A DNA stretch of 64,000 bases from assembly GCA_022559845.1 (NCBI GenBank), contig CM040126.1, positions 51,764,458 to 51,828,457 on the forward strand. Direction: 5' to 3'. Each line of letters opens with the position of its first letter. Positions within the stretch are counted from its first letter, which is position 1. Both the position numbers and the translations under genes were made by a program. This DNA comes from Amorphophallus konjac. Taxonomy: Eukaryota; Streptophyta; Magnoliopsida; Alismatales; Araceae. Below are positions 53,373-63,703 of the stretch, in pieces. The notes beneath the pieces are model-generated. The model made no database searches. It was not told the origin of the DNA and saw only the letters and a program-made list of their open reading frames with translations.

Positions 53373-55358
53373 TATTGTGTATGTGATTTTGATGATTATA
53401 AAATGACTTTGTTGCTTAGCCTTGTGCTTGAATGATTATTCATGTCTTCATGTGCTTGAACTTCTTATCCTCTAGCTATGAAGTTTGAAATGGTTGTGGA
53501 GATGATTACAAATGTTGTTATTGTGATATCATCATGTGGATCCATTTGTGACTCTATAAGGGTCATATGTGCTTTGATGTTAGCACATTGCATATACATT
53601 GCATATACACTTGGTGAGACTGTTTTGTATTCAATGAGAAAGATTTTGTGGAAAGTATGCTTGAATAATGTCATATTGAGCCTCATGTTATGCATGTGTA
53701 CTTCGGCTAATGCTAAATGAATGATTGAGATGCAATACCATTGTATTTACCTTAATTGGTTACTTGGAAGATTCAAGAAGATCCCTTATTTATAACAATG
53801 CCCCTCATGTAATCAATACTCGATGAATGTGATTTTTATCAACAAGAATGCCATTTGAATGAATGAGTTACAATGCTATTGTACATGCCTTTGCATTTGG
53901 CATGGTTGTCTACATGTGTGTGTGGAAGCATCTTGATGTTGAAGGCTATGAAGATACAAGAATGTTATTGAATGGTTGAGCTCACATGTCTTTATATTTG
54001 AATGATTGAGCTCACATATCATTATATATGCCTTGGATGCGATGGAAGATTCAAAGTGCTTCAAATGCCAAAGCTTGTGACTTATGTCTTTATGGAAATA
54101 TTTATTTATGCAATGAGCATTTGGATGGTTGACAAGTTATAGAGGTTCTTTTGGAAGAATCAAGTTTATGAGCTCTTAACTTTCATACATATGGTGACTT
54201 AATACTCTTGTAATTTTGTAAGTCCAAGGATGGTTTTTATACCCTCCCATATCAAGTGGATCATGTTAATATCTATTACACACCTTATGTGCTTGAATTG
54301 GAGGAGGTTGAGGTAGAGCTTTCATGCCTTTGTATTTCGACAATTGAGAGATTCAATTTCATCCCAACAAAAACTTGTCATATGGTGGAATGTGTTTTTG
54401 TTAATTGATATGAGAAGACATATACATGATTAAATGGGTTTTCATGAATATCATCCTTGAGCTAAAGGAGGTGAATTTGGTTCATAGTGCTCAAGCTTCA
54501 ATTGCATGCTAATCTTGCATTGGTGTAATGGCTTAATACTCATTTGAATGCTAGTGTGCTCATGTGATGGAAACTATCTTGGTATTCATGAGTTTTCATG
54601 CATATTGTGTATGGGTTGCAATACCCTTGTTGATGGTCCCATGAATGGGTTTGAAGTATTTTTCATGAAATGGGTTCTCAAGTGTCCTTCATGCATGATT
54701 CTCATGATAGTCTTGTGGTAGCATCTTGCTCATTTAACTTTTCATATTCCTCGTTGAATCCAAGATTGAATGATGTTTTTAAGACCTTCTAATGCATGTT
54801 TTTCACTTGGAAAAATCAAGTTTTCAATTGGGGTTGAAGGTTTTTCAGACTATATTAGACTGCATTAAGCAGCCTTTGTGCTGGGCAGAAGGTGTCGACA
54901 CCGGGTGTCGACACCTAGTGCTCACTGGCTCTAACCAGTGAAGTTGCCCAGAAGGTGTCGACACCAGGTGTCGACACCTATCTGCCAGAGTTCTATTTTT
55001 CATGTTTTTGTATGTGCAGGGTGTAGGTGTCGACACCTTCCCGCAGGTCCGCGACGGGAGTTTGCGAAAGTCTTCAAAACCCAATGAAAACCCTGTGAAA
55101 CTTTACCAAACTACCCCACAAAGGATCCTAAATATATTAGGGTGTTTCTAACATGTTTTAGGAAGGTTTTATGTGTCTTTTGTCCACTCTATCTTGCATA
55201 TATATATGAGTTGTGATTTTTGTGATAGAACAACCCTAATGCTCATTTGTTCTTTCGTATATGTGAAGAAAAGGGGGAAAACGTGGTGGAGCTCTTGCAA
55301 GGAGGATATCATCTACATCCGTGAAGATCTGGAGCTTGTGGAAGAAGTAAAAGAGGAG
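53373..55358 (+). repeat. Element F 3' LTR, part before the G insertion
   Basis: This aligns with 44690-46700 of the 5' LTR. It begins TATTGTGTATG against TGTTGTGTATG, so its terminal TG is mutated. The last five bases, AGGAG (55354-55358), are the G target duplication. Confidence 0.9.
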
Positions 55359-56326
55359 TGATACGCGGAAACGCACGTCGTTAATACGCCCCCACTATCA
55401 AATTACAATATCCGGCCCACAAATTAAATAAGTGAAATAGTTAAGTGGTGAGACCGAGTCGAATCCACAGGGAGAAGTAGATTTGAAAGTTGAAAACCTT
55501 GAGTTTTTTTAGATTTAAAGATCAAGAGATTTGACTTTAGACCGCCTTAGAAATTGAAAATAAAACAGAATTTCAGTGAAAATAGGGGTTGAAAGAAATA
55601 AAATAACTTCCAATCTAAATAGAATTAGACAAAGTGAAATACATGAAAGTTATAGAGAATTGAAAGATGAAGAACTTTGATGAAGAACACAGAATCATAA
55701 AACGAGAGGAAGATAATGAAAAACTTAAACAATCAAACTCTATTGCTGCTGGTGAACAGTAACTGACAGAAAAATAGAACAGTAAAGAATTAATTCTAGA
55801 ACTTAAACTAAGAAGAATTTGACAAAGTGCAAGAAGAACAAAACTTAGACCTACAAGAGGGGAACAACTTTTATTTAGAACTCAGAGTAAAATTATGCTT
55901 GGAAAGGCTTCAAAATGACAAATTGGTGGACACTATCACTATGGATGAACAGTAACTGACACAAGACAGCACTTAGAAACACAGAGAATAACTTTTAAAA
56001 TAGAAGGAATTGGACGAAATGATGAACAGAGAAGTTGAAGAACACTTAAAAAGGAACAACTTTTATAAAGAGAACAAATTGAAATGAAGAACACACAAGC
56101 TTGTAAATTGATTATGAAAAGCCAAAAATGGCTAAGAGTACAATGAAATCCTTCAATACAAACTTGACACAAACTTCAAAACTTAAAGACAAAGCTTTCA
56201 AAATCTATCCCTACCAAAGCCACAAAGCATGAAATTGAAGAGCACTTACAAAGCTTAGTAATCCCTCTCTTACAACACTTGACTCTCCTCTCTTCGCAAC
56301 CCCCCCTTTCCATTACAAATGAAGCC

Positions 56327-56336
56327 CTTTATATAG
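56327..56336 (-). promoter_or_regulatory. Element G LTR TATA box
   Basis: CTATATAAAG on the - strand, within the palindrome-like CCCTTTATATAGGG, is preserved in the second LTR (62035-62044). Confidence 0.6.
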
Positions 56337-56520
56337 GGTGTTAAAACAACCCCTTTACATGTGAACACTTGGCCAATGTAAACACCCAATTGCTGCTATA
56401 TTTGACCCAATATTGTGAGCTGACATGTGCTGCACACTTTACTATTTTTTATGATTTTTTTGGAATTTTTCTGGCATTTTTCTAGCCCATTTTCTCCTTC
56501 TTTCTCTCTCTTTCTCTCTC

Positions 56521-56700
56521 CTCGGCGCGTCGCGCCGACCGGCCAACACCGCGTGAGACGCGGCCGCGTGGGCCACGTGTGCGCCGCCCCTCGTGCGAGC
56601 GCCGCGTGGCGCGCGCGTGGGCGCACCGTGCCATGCACCCTGCCGCCTCCTTTAAGCGTCCATGCGCCGGCCCGCCTGGCCCCGTGCGCCGCCGCCCAAT
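56521..56700. other. CpG-dense GC island in the G LTR U3
   Basis: About 180 bp are dense in CG dinucleotides and contain the near-palindrome CGGCGCG/CGCGCCG and the hairpin CCGCGT-GAG-ACGCGG. On the - strand it lies about 185 bp upstream of the TATA box. The second copy is at 62230-62406. Confidence 0.75.
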
Positions 56701-57229
56701 GAGCCACCTGCATATATACATATATATATATATTACATATATAGTTATATGTGATGTATATAGCTCATAAAAATCCTAAAAAATATCTAATAAATTTATT
56801 TTTTTTTTCTTTTTCTTTTCTTTTCATTTTGGAACAAGTCCAAAATTATATTTTTTATTTTATTTTAATAATATATATATATATGTATATAGGTATATAA
56901 TATGTATATAGCTTATTAAGGCCTAAAAAATATCAAATAAATTTATTCTTTTTTTTATTTTTTTTATTTTTTTATTTTTATTCTTATTGAACAAATTCCT
57001 GGGCTTTTGACCCATTTCAACATACATTGTATTTTCTTATTTTTCTTATTTTTATTGTTTTGAATGCTTGTTAAATAAGGAAATATCTTTATTAAAATCA
57101 TTTAATTCCAAAAAATTAATTATTTTACTCTAAATTAAAAGTAAGTGTGATAAGTGCATATTTATTATTATTAAAGCCCATAAATAATGTAAATAACATG
57201 AATTAAGATGGAAAAATACACACTTATCA

Positions 57230-57245
57230 CACCCCCCAACTTACT
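57230..57245 (-). other. Element G polypurine tract
   Basis: On the - strand, AAGTTGGGGGGTG ends at the 3' LTR. Confidence 0.75.
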
Positions 57246-58503
57246 CATTGCTAGTCCCTTAGCAATGCAAATAATCTCAAAATGTAAGGACTAACAAGAG
57301 TTTACAAAGTTCATGCCTCATTTCCAGATCATCGTTTATAGAATCGACTTAAGATTAGGAATCTGGAATAATTACCACAGACTAACCTTATGTAGGAAAT
57401 TCAGGTACATGATCAGGAATTCAAATCAAAATTCAGTAGCACTTGTGCATGTGTAATACTAAATTCACAGTATAGACAATTGCGTCCTCCAATTGCTATT
57501 CCGAACAAATGTCTTTCAATTCTGCACTTCTTAATTAGCGTGTTCAGCATACTAGCTTCTTGTCTGCCTTATTGCTTTGTCCCTTTTGGGATCTTTTGTA
57601 TCTTTTCGTTTTCTTTTTTTTTTCTATACACACATGATGCCGCACTACCCTTCACTGTTTTACGCAAACCTCAACACGTCTTAGGTGAAGTAGGTCCGGT
57701 TTCGCAGATCAAGGTTCCCTTTTCCTTTTGACGCGAACTTCAACACGTCTTAGGTGAAGTAGGCCCGGTTACTCAAAATCGGAGCATTTTTCATGGTGAA
57801 TTTTTTTCTCATAATTTTGTCACTTGTGCATTTGCACTAATAGCATGGCAGAAAGCTTATAAATAAAAATCTCTTCCTTAAGTAGTGCTGAATATCAGAC
57901 AACATACCCAAAATAGCAGAAGACTTGTCCTACTTGTTTCATTAGCGTGCAATGTGATTGTATTTTTCTAAAGTGCACATGAATTTTAAAGAGATTCTTA
58001 AATCAGTTTTCCAGGGCTAGATTAAATAAATTTTCATCATCCTTTTCCCTAGTCATTTTCATTCCAGAATCACTTTCCATGAGACATGAATCAAGAAACT
58101 CCAACTGGGAATGTATTGTAACAAGAGAAAGTAAAAAGGGTGTGAAAAATGTTGAAAAATTTTGAAGTACCCCTTACCCCCCAACTTAAATGGCATTGTC
58201 CCCAATGGCATGAACAATATGGAACAATAGAACAATGTAGACACGATATGTTTGGAAAGGAACGGGACAACCTGATGTGTACTTCGACGGCCTTGGTTTG
58301 TGAGAGGCGGCACTTGGCTTTGAAAATCGGAGAAACAGAGTAAGCAATCAGCTCTCCCCCCCCCAACTTGTCCTTTATTCAAACCTATAAAATAAACACA
58401 AACTATAATAAAAACTTGGGGTGTCTCCCAAAAAGCCATTTATTATCACACGAAACTATGAAAGGTTTGGGTTGCCTCCCAAAAAGCGCTATGTTTAACG
58501 TCG
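57246..58503 (-). other. Element G internal region downstream of the ORF, no gene
   Basis: No coding sequence is recognised. It contains two direct copies of a 40-bp block (57662-57701 and 57731-57770, 69-bp period) centred on CAACACGTCTTAGGTGAAGT, and a few T-runs. Some of the sequence is AT-rich filler. Confidence 0.6.
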
Positions 58504-60393
58504 TTAGCCAGACGCAATGTAGCTCATTAACCAACGGGTGGCATTCAAAATGAGCCACCAAATGATCTTATCCTCCGATAAATTCCAACCCTTGTACCAT
58601 TGGAGGAAAAGATTATATGTATGTGCATGTGGGCTAGAATCATGCCAAGGTGGGTCTAGGAATTTGAACGGACCCCCTCGGTCAGAGAATGGTGGAGGAA
58701 TTAGCATATCTTCAATTATAAAATATTCCTCAGTACACTTAAGGTCTTTATAAGTATTAAACACATCAATCCGGACCTTAATCTCCCTCAACTTTTCTCC
58801 TTCACCCTCACTTTTAAAATTGTCAAGCACAATATTGAGGTGAGGAGTGGGAGGAGTGAGAAAGATTTTTGGGGAGTCCACCATATCGCTAGTGTTAAGG
58901 AGATAAGGAGGATTAGGAATGAAAGAAGTTTGCTCCTTAACACAAGGATTCTCATAAGAGCCTGATGGATCCAACCAGTTGGCGGGTGGCAAAATATTTG
59001 AAATGATTGTGGATTCACCAAGGCCAGGGGTGGATAAAAGATCAACATCCTTCTCTAAATCATGAGATGCCCAATCAGAGTGACTGTCCAGTGGAGTACC
59101 TGGTTCCTCAATTACCCAAGAAGATGGATTTATGTATACACTTAATTCACCCTTCACACTCATATTTTCATCATCATGTATTTGGAAAGAAGATTCATCA
59201 AATTTAGGAAGGGCAAGTAATGAAATTTGGTCATTGACTGGCAAATCATCTTCCTCTTCTTCTCCCCCTAACGACTCAAGATCATCGTAATCCTCAAACT
59301 CATCATAGTCCTCTTCACAATTGGATTTAGGCATCTTAGACTGCTCTTCCTTTAAGTCCTCCTCATAAGATTCTTCTATGATTCCCTCAAAATCAACAGT
59401 GATATGAGTGGTAGATTGGGGGATCATTGGTTGATCATATGGACTTTTATCATTATCACATCCATCAAATCCAAGAAGTTGGTCTTCAATACTTGTGGAG
59501 TTGCTAGACATTGGATCGACTTCCATTTCTATGATGTTTTTAGCAACCCGACTCACATGAGCCTCAAAGTTTTGTAGTTGTTCCTGGAAGGCTTGTTGTT
59601 GAGTCTGGAAGAGCCGTGTCAATTTATCAAACATCTCCTCCTTATGCAAATCTGTGTATGGAGGAGATATATAAGTGGGCTGAGAGTCAGATTGTGATGG
59701 ATAGTAGTTTGAAGGGTACTCAGTCTGAGAATGAGATGGTGGAGAGTGTATGGGTTGCCCTCCATAATAGGGCTGATCATAAGAATCATTTGGGTATGGG
59801 GCCCAATTTTGAAAATCTTGTTCTTGAGGACTTTGGCCTTGATCCTGATAAGACTCCCAAGAAGAATCATGTTGATCTCTCCAGCCAGAATTAAAGTTGT
59901 TTGGACATGGGTCAAAATAAGGTGTGGAGAGGTCTTGAGACATGTGGGTTTGTCTTGCTTGGTCCATCCAAGAGATTGTTAGTTGATCTTCCCAGCTAGA
60001 GTTATAAGTATCTAAAGATGATTCATAATTGGGCTGAGAAGACCGTTGAACATATTGAGCTTGCTCCGGGGTGAAAGGTAGTTTATAGCCCCCTTGAAAG
60101 AACTGAGTGGTTGGAACCTGGTCTTGGGTAAATGATGGAAACTCGGATATCATAGGTGATGTGATCTCATTTTGGTCCGACCAAGAGTATGGATTTTCAT
60201 AATAGGTCGGGCTATTTTGGGTGAGAAATGAGTTTTGGTTTGGGCAACCACCTACATAATGGGCCGGGTTATCCCACATGTGATCATTATCATGGTGACT
60301 AGGTGGTATGAAGTGGTTTTGATCCATGGCTAGAAATTGATCAAATTTATGAGCCAATTGGTCAAACTTGTCTAATTTGTGTGTCCAATCCAT
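58504..60393 (-). CDS. Element G unknown ORF, 629 aa
   Basis: It is an intact frame from ATG (MDWTHKLDKFDQLAHKFDQF) to stop. I recognise no enzymatic domain. The N-terminal 230 residues are rich in Gln, Ser, Tyr, Pro and Trp with repeated SW..Q phrases, a low-complexity composition. Residues about 255-295 could form a helix or coiled coil (EEMFDKLTRLFQTQQQAFQEQ). An acidic stretch follows (YDEFEDYDDLESLGGEEEEDD), then proline-rich sequence and a C-terminus rich in Trp (WYKGWNLSEDKIIWWLILN). No zinc knuckle was seen. It sits at the gag position, 650 bp after the primer site. An uninterrupted frame of this length in a pol-less element suggests it has been under constraint, but its role is unknown. 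Confidence 0.7.
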   Translation of the reverse strand: MDWTHKLDKFDQLAHKFDQFLAMDQNHFIPPSHHDNDHMWDNPAHYVGGCPNQNSFLTQNSPTYYENPYSWSDQNEITSPMISEFPSFTQDQVPTTQFFQGGYKLPFTPEQAQYVQRSSQPNYESSLDTYNSSWEDQLTISWMDQARQTHMSQDLSTPYFDPCPNNFNSGWRDQHDSSWESYQDQGQSPQEQDFQNWAPYPNDSYDQPYYGGQPIHSPPSHSQTEYPSNYYPSQSDSQPTYISPPYTDLHKEEMFDKLTRLFQTQQQAFQEQLQNFEAHVSRVAKNIIEMEVDPMSSNSTSIEDQLLGFDGCDNDKSPYDQPMIPQSTTHITVDFEGIIEESYEEDLKEEQSKMPKSNCEEDYDEFEDYDDLESLGGEEEEDDLPVNDQISLLALPKFDESSFQIHDDENMSVKGELSVYINPSSWVIEEPGTPLDSHSDWASHDLEKDVDLLSTPGLGESTIISNILPPANWLDPSGSYENPCVKEQTSFIPNPPYLLNTSDMVDSPKIFLTPPTPHLNIVLDNFKSEGEGEKLREIKVRIDVFNTYKDLKCTEEYFIIEDMLIPPPFSDRGGPFKFLDPPWHDSSPHAHTYNLFLQWYKGWNLSEDKIIWWLILNATRWLMSYIASG

Positions 60394-61047
60394 AAATGAA
60401 AGTTATGATCTCACCATTTTTTGTAGATTTTTTTTTTTTTTTTTGTATACAAACAAATTATCAAACAAAGTCCAACTTGGATTCACCATCAAACTTATCC
60501 ACCGGCCAGGTAACAGGTGTGGAAGTGGGAGGCTCCCCTTACTTTCACAAGGTCCTAATTAAATAACCACTTTCCCGCTTATAGCGTTTGCCGTTGACCT
60601 CTAGCCTTAGACACCAGTTTCAAAGATGATAGTGAGACCAAGTTATACTTTTTTTGTTTTTATTTTTATTTTTCTATTTTTTTTTTGTTAGTGAACTGAG
60701 CTAATCCACCATATTTTTATATCTTCTATTTTTTCATTTTTTTAAGAACATTTCTAAGCATGAAAACAAATTACATATTGAAAGTAAAAATAAAGAAACT
60801 AAATCTATGGACAGAGGGTAAGAGTACTAACCTTAATCGCATTCCCTCGTTCTTTATTTGGTAAATAAAAAATAACGAGATTAGAAGATACAAAAGACGT
60901 ACCTCGAGGAGACACAACATTTGTGTTTTGCATTTTCCAAATTTTCTATTTTTTTTGATGATCCTTTTATTTTTCTGCAAAAATAAGATTGAGCACCAAT
61001 ATATATACAACAGAAAACACAAAGTTATCAACTTCAAATTCAAACCC
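60394..61047 (-). other. Element G leader
   Basis: Untranslated sequence between the tRNA-Asp primer site and the ORF on the - strand. It contains T- and A-runs and no gene. Confidence 0.6.
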
Positions 61048-61065
61048 TCCCCGGCAACGGCGCCA
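61048..61065 (-). other. Element G primer binding site (tRNA-Asp)
   Basis: On the - strand, TGGCGCCGTTGCCGGGGA starts 5 nt after the LTR and is an 18-nt complement of the 3' end of plant tRNA-Asp, the primer of Athila-type elements. Confidence 0.9.
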
Positions 61066-61070
61066 AAATT

Positions 61071-62572
61071 TGATGCGCGGAAACGCACGTCGTTAATACG
61101 CCCCCACTATCAAATTACAATATCCGGCCCACAAATTAAATAAGTGAAATAGTTAAGTGGTGAGACCGAGTCGAATCCACAGGGAGAAGTAGATTTGAAA
61201 GTTGAAAACCTTGAGTTTTTTAGATTTAAAGATCAAGAGATTTGACTTTAGACCGCCTTAGAAATTGAAAACAAAACAGAATTTCAGTGAAAATAGGGGT
61301 TGAAAGAAATAAAATAACTTCCAATCTAATAGAATTAGACAAAGTGAAATACATGAAAGTTATAGAGAATTTAAAGATGAAGAACTTTGATGAAGAACAC
61401 AGAATCAGAAAATGAGAGGAAGATAATGAAAAACTTAAACAATCAAACTCTATTGCTGCTGGTGAACAGTAACTGACAGAAAAATAGAACAGTAAAGAAT
61501 TAATTCTAGAACTTAAACTAAGAAGAATTTGACAAAGTGCAAGAAGAACAAAACTTAGACCTACAAGAGGGGAACAACTTTTATTTAAAACTCAGAGTAA
61601 AATTATGCTTGGAAAGGCTTCAAAATGACAAATTGGTGGACACTATCACTACGGATGAACAGTAACTGACACAAGACAGCACTTAGAAACACAGAGAATA
61701 ACTTTTAAAATAGAAGGAATTGGACGAAATGATGAACAGAGAAGTTGAAGAACACTTAAAAAGGAACAACTTTTATAAGAGAACAAATTGAAATGAAGAA
61801 CACACAAGCTTGTAAATTGATTATGAAAAGCCAAAATGGCTAAGAGTACAATGAAATCCTTTAATACAAACTTGACACAAACTTCAAAACTTAAAGACAA
61901 AGCTTTCAAAATCTATCCCTACCAAAGCCACAAAGCATGAAATTGAAGAGCACTTACAAAGCTTAGTAATCCCTCTCTTACAACACTTGACTCTCCTCTC
62001 TTCACAACCCCCCCTTTCCATTACAAATGAAGCCCTTTATATAGGGTGTTAAAACAACCCCTTTACATGTGAACACTTGGCCAATGTAAACACCCAATTG
62101 CTGCTATATTTGACCCAATATTGTGAGCTGACATGTGCTGCACACTTTGCTATTTTTTATGATTTTTTTGGAATTTTTCTGGCATTTTTCTAGCCCATTT
62201 TCTCCTTCTTTCTCTCTCTTTCTCTCTCCTCGGCGCGTCGCGCCGACCGGCCTACACCGCGTGAGACGCGGCCGCGTGGGCCGCGTGTGCGCCGCCCCTC
62301 GTGCGAGCGCCGCGTGGCGCGCGCGTGGGCGCACCGTGCCATGCGCCCTACCGCCTCCTTTGAGCGTCCGTGCACCGGCCCGCCTGGCCCCGTGCGCCGC
62401 CGCCCAATGAGCCAACTGCATATATACATATATATATATTACATATATAGTTATATGTGATGTATATAGCTCATAAAAATCCTAAAAAATATCTAATAAA
62501 TTTATTATTTTTTTCTTTTTATTTTCTTTTCATTTTGGAACAAGTCCAAAATTATATTTTTTATTTTATTTT

Positions 62573-62613
<41 letters not shown>

Positions 62614-62943
62614 GGTATATATTATGTATATAGCTTATTAAGGCCTAAAAAATATCAAATAAATTTATTCTTTTTTTTTTATTTTTTTTATTTTTTATTT
62701 TTATTCTTATTGAACAAATTCCTGGGCTTTTGACCCATTTCAACATACATTGTATTTTCTTATTTTTATTGTTTTGAATGCTTGTTAAATAAGGAAATAT
62801 CTTTATTAAAATCATTTAATTCCAAAAAAATAATTATTTTACTCTAAATTAAAAGTAAGTGTGATAAGTGCATATTTATTATTATTAAAGCCCATAAATA
62901 ATGTAAATAACATGAATTAAGATGAAAAAATACACACTTATCA
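61071..62943 (-). repeat. Element G 5' LTR
   Basis: This 1,873-bp copy matches 55359-57229 with scattered substitutions. Its TA microsatellite near 62576-62606 is longer than in the other copy, and its GC block (62230-62406) carries a few CpG-related changes. Confidence 0.93.
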
Positions 62944-62948
62944 AGGAG

Positions 62949-63683
62949 CGGCTCGAGGAGAGGAAGAAGATGATGTCGAAATCGTGATCATCCATCAACG
63001 AGCCAAGGAGAACCCAATTTTGTTGAAGAAGGGGGAGCTTTATTCTTGATGCATCTTTCCAGTTTCCATCTATAGAATTTGTTTGGGGGGTCATTGTATC
63101 TATTTGTCTTTGTTTCATATAAATATGAAAGAATATTTTGTGTGGGTGTTCGGAGAAAGGGTTCTCCGAGTGTTTATGTTGACGTGTGTGCGTCGATTTG
63201 TGTGGAGTATATCCGCGTGTGTGCTTGGACATATCTTGAGGTGTGTTCCCCGTGTGTGGTTGGGAGTTTACTCCTGTGTGGTTGTGTAGGCATTGCCCTA
63301 CGTGTGTGTGGTGGAGCTTGGATCCGTGTGTATGTGAGGATTTATCCCCGGACTATTTTTTACAGCAATGAAGCCTCACCGGTTTGGTGAGGGGTGGACG
63401 TAGGGAGCCCGTCATGGTCCCGAACCACCTTAAAAATCCCCGTGTCTTATGGTTTGATCTTTGTGATTGTGTGCTTCACTATCTTATCTGTTTATGCAAT
63501 CGTGTGAGCTTGGTGAGATTGAGTGAATTAAGTTTAAATCTGTTTAGATTAAATTCCTCAATCTTATCAATCTTGTTAATTGCGCTGTGCGCAAGTTTGT
63601 GTTTTTAATTAGATATAGTTTTTGGTAGATGGATCTATTCACCCCCCCTCTAGATCTGTGTTCCTGGACTACGGGACCCAACA
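62949..63683 (+). repeat. Element F 3' LTR, part after the G insertion
   Basis: This continues the F LTR from CGGCTCGAGGAGAGG to CCCAACA, aligning with 46721-47457. It contains the second copy of the U5 hairpin array (63151-63392). Confidence 0.9.
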
Positions 63684-63703
63684 AATGGTATCAGAGCGAG
63701 GCT
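63684..63703 (+). other. Primer-binding-site-like sequence after the second F LTR
   Basis: AATGGTATCAGAGCGAGGCT matches the 20 nt that follow the first F LTR except at two positions, then similarity ends. A normal 3' LTR is followed by host DNA, not by a primer site. Confidence 0.7.

Larger units (their letters stand above)
55359..57229 (-). repeat. Element G 3' LTR
   Basis: This 1,871-bp copy contains a GC-rich block at 56521-56700 in otherwise AT-rich DNA, and a TATA box on the - strand (CTATATAAAG, 56336-56327). AT microsatellite stretches flank the GC block. Confidence 0.93.
55359..62943 (-). mobile_element. Element G: Athila-like non-autonomous Ty3/gypsy retrotransposon
   Basis: LTRs 55359-57229 and 61071-62943 have ends TGATA...TATCA (one copy mutated to TGATG). 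The target duplication AGGAG is perfect (55354-55358 and 62944-62948), and removing G restores the F LTR. On the - strand a primer site for tRNA-Asp follows the 5' LTR and a polypurine tract precedes the 3' LTR. The only long ORF is 629 codons and is not a polymerase. The tRNA-Asp site and LTR ends suggest the Athila lineage. It needs enzymes from elsewhere. It is the youngest layer of the F branch of the nest. Confidence 0.93.
44690..63683 (+). mobile_element. Element F: gag-only SIRE-like (Ty1/copia) retrotransposon
   Basis: The LTRs are 44690-47457 and 53373-63683, the latter interrupted by element G. Ends are TGTTG...CAACA. A tRNA-iMet primer site follows the first LTR and polypurine tracts precede the second. 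The coding part is a SIRE-type gag with coiled coil and zinc knuckles; protease, integrase, reverse transcriptase and RNase H are absent. About 4 kb of non-coding sequence fills the space to the 3' LTR. No clean target duplication is seen: ACCTG precedes it, and the second LTR is followed by a primer-site-like sequence instead. It appears to lie within E. Confidence 0.85.
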
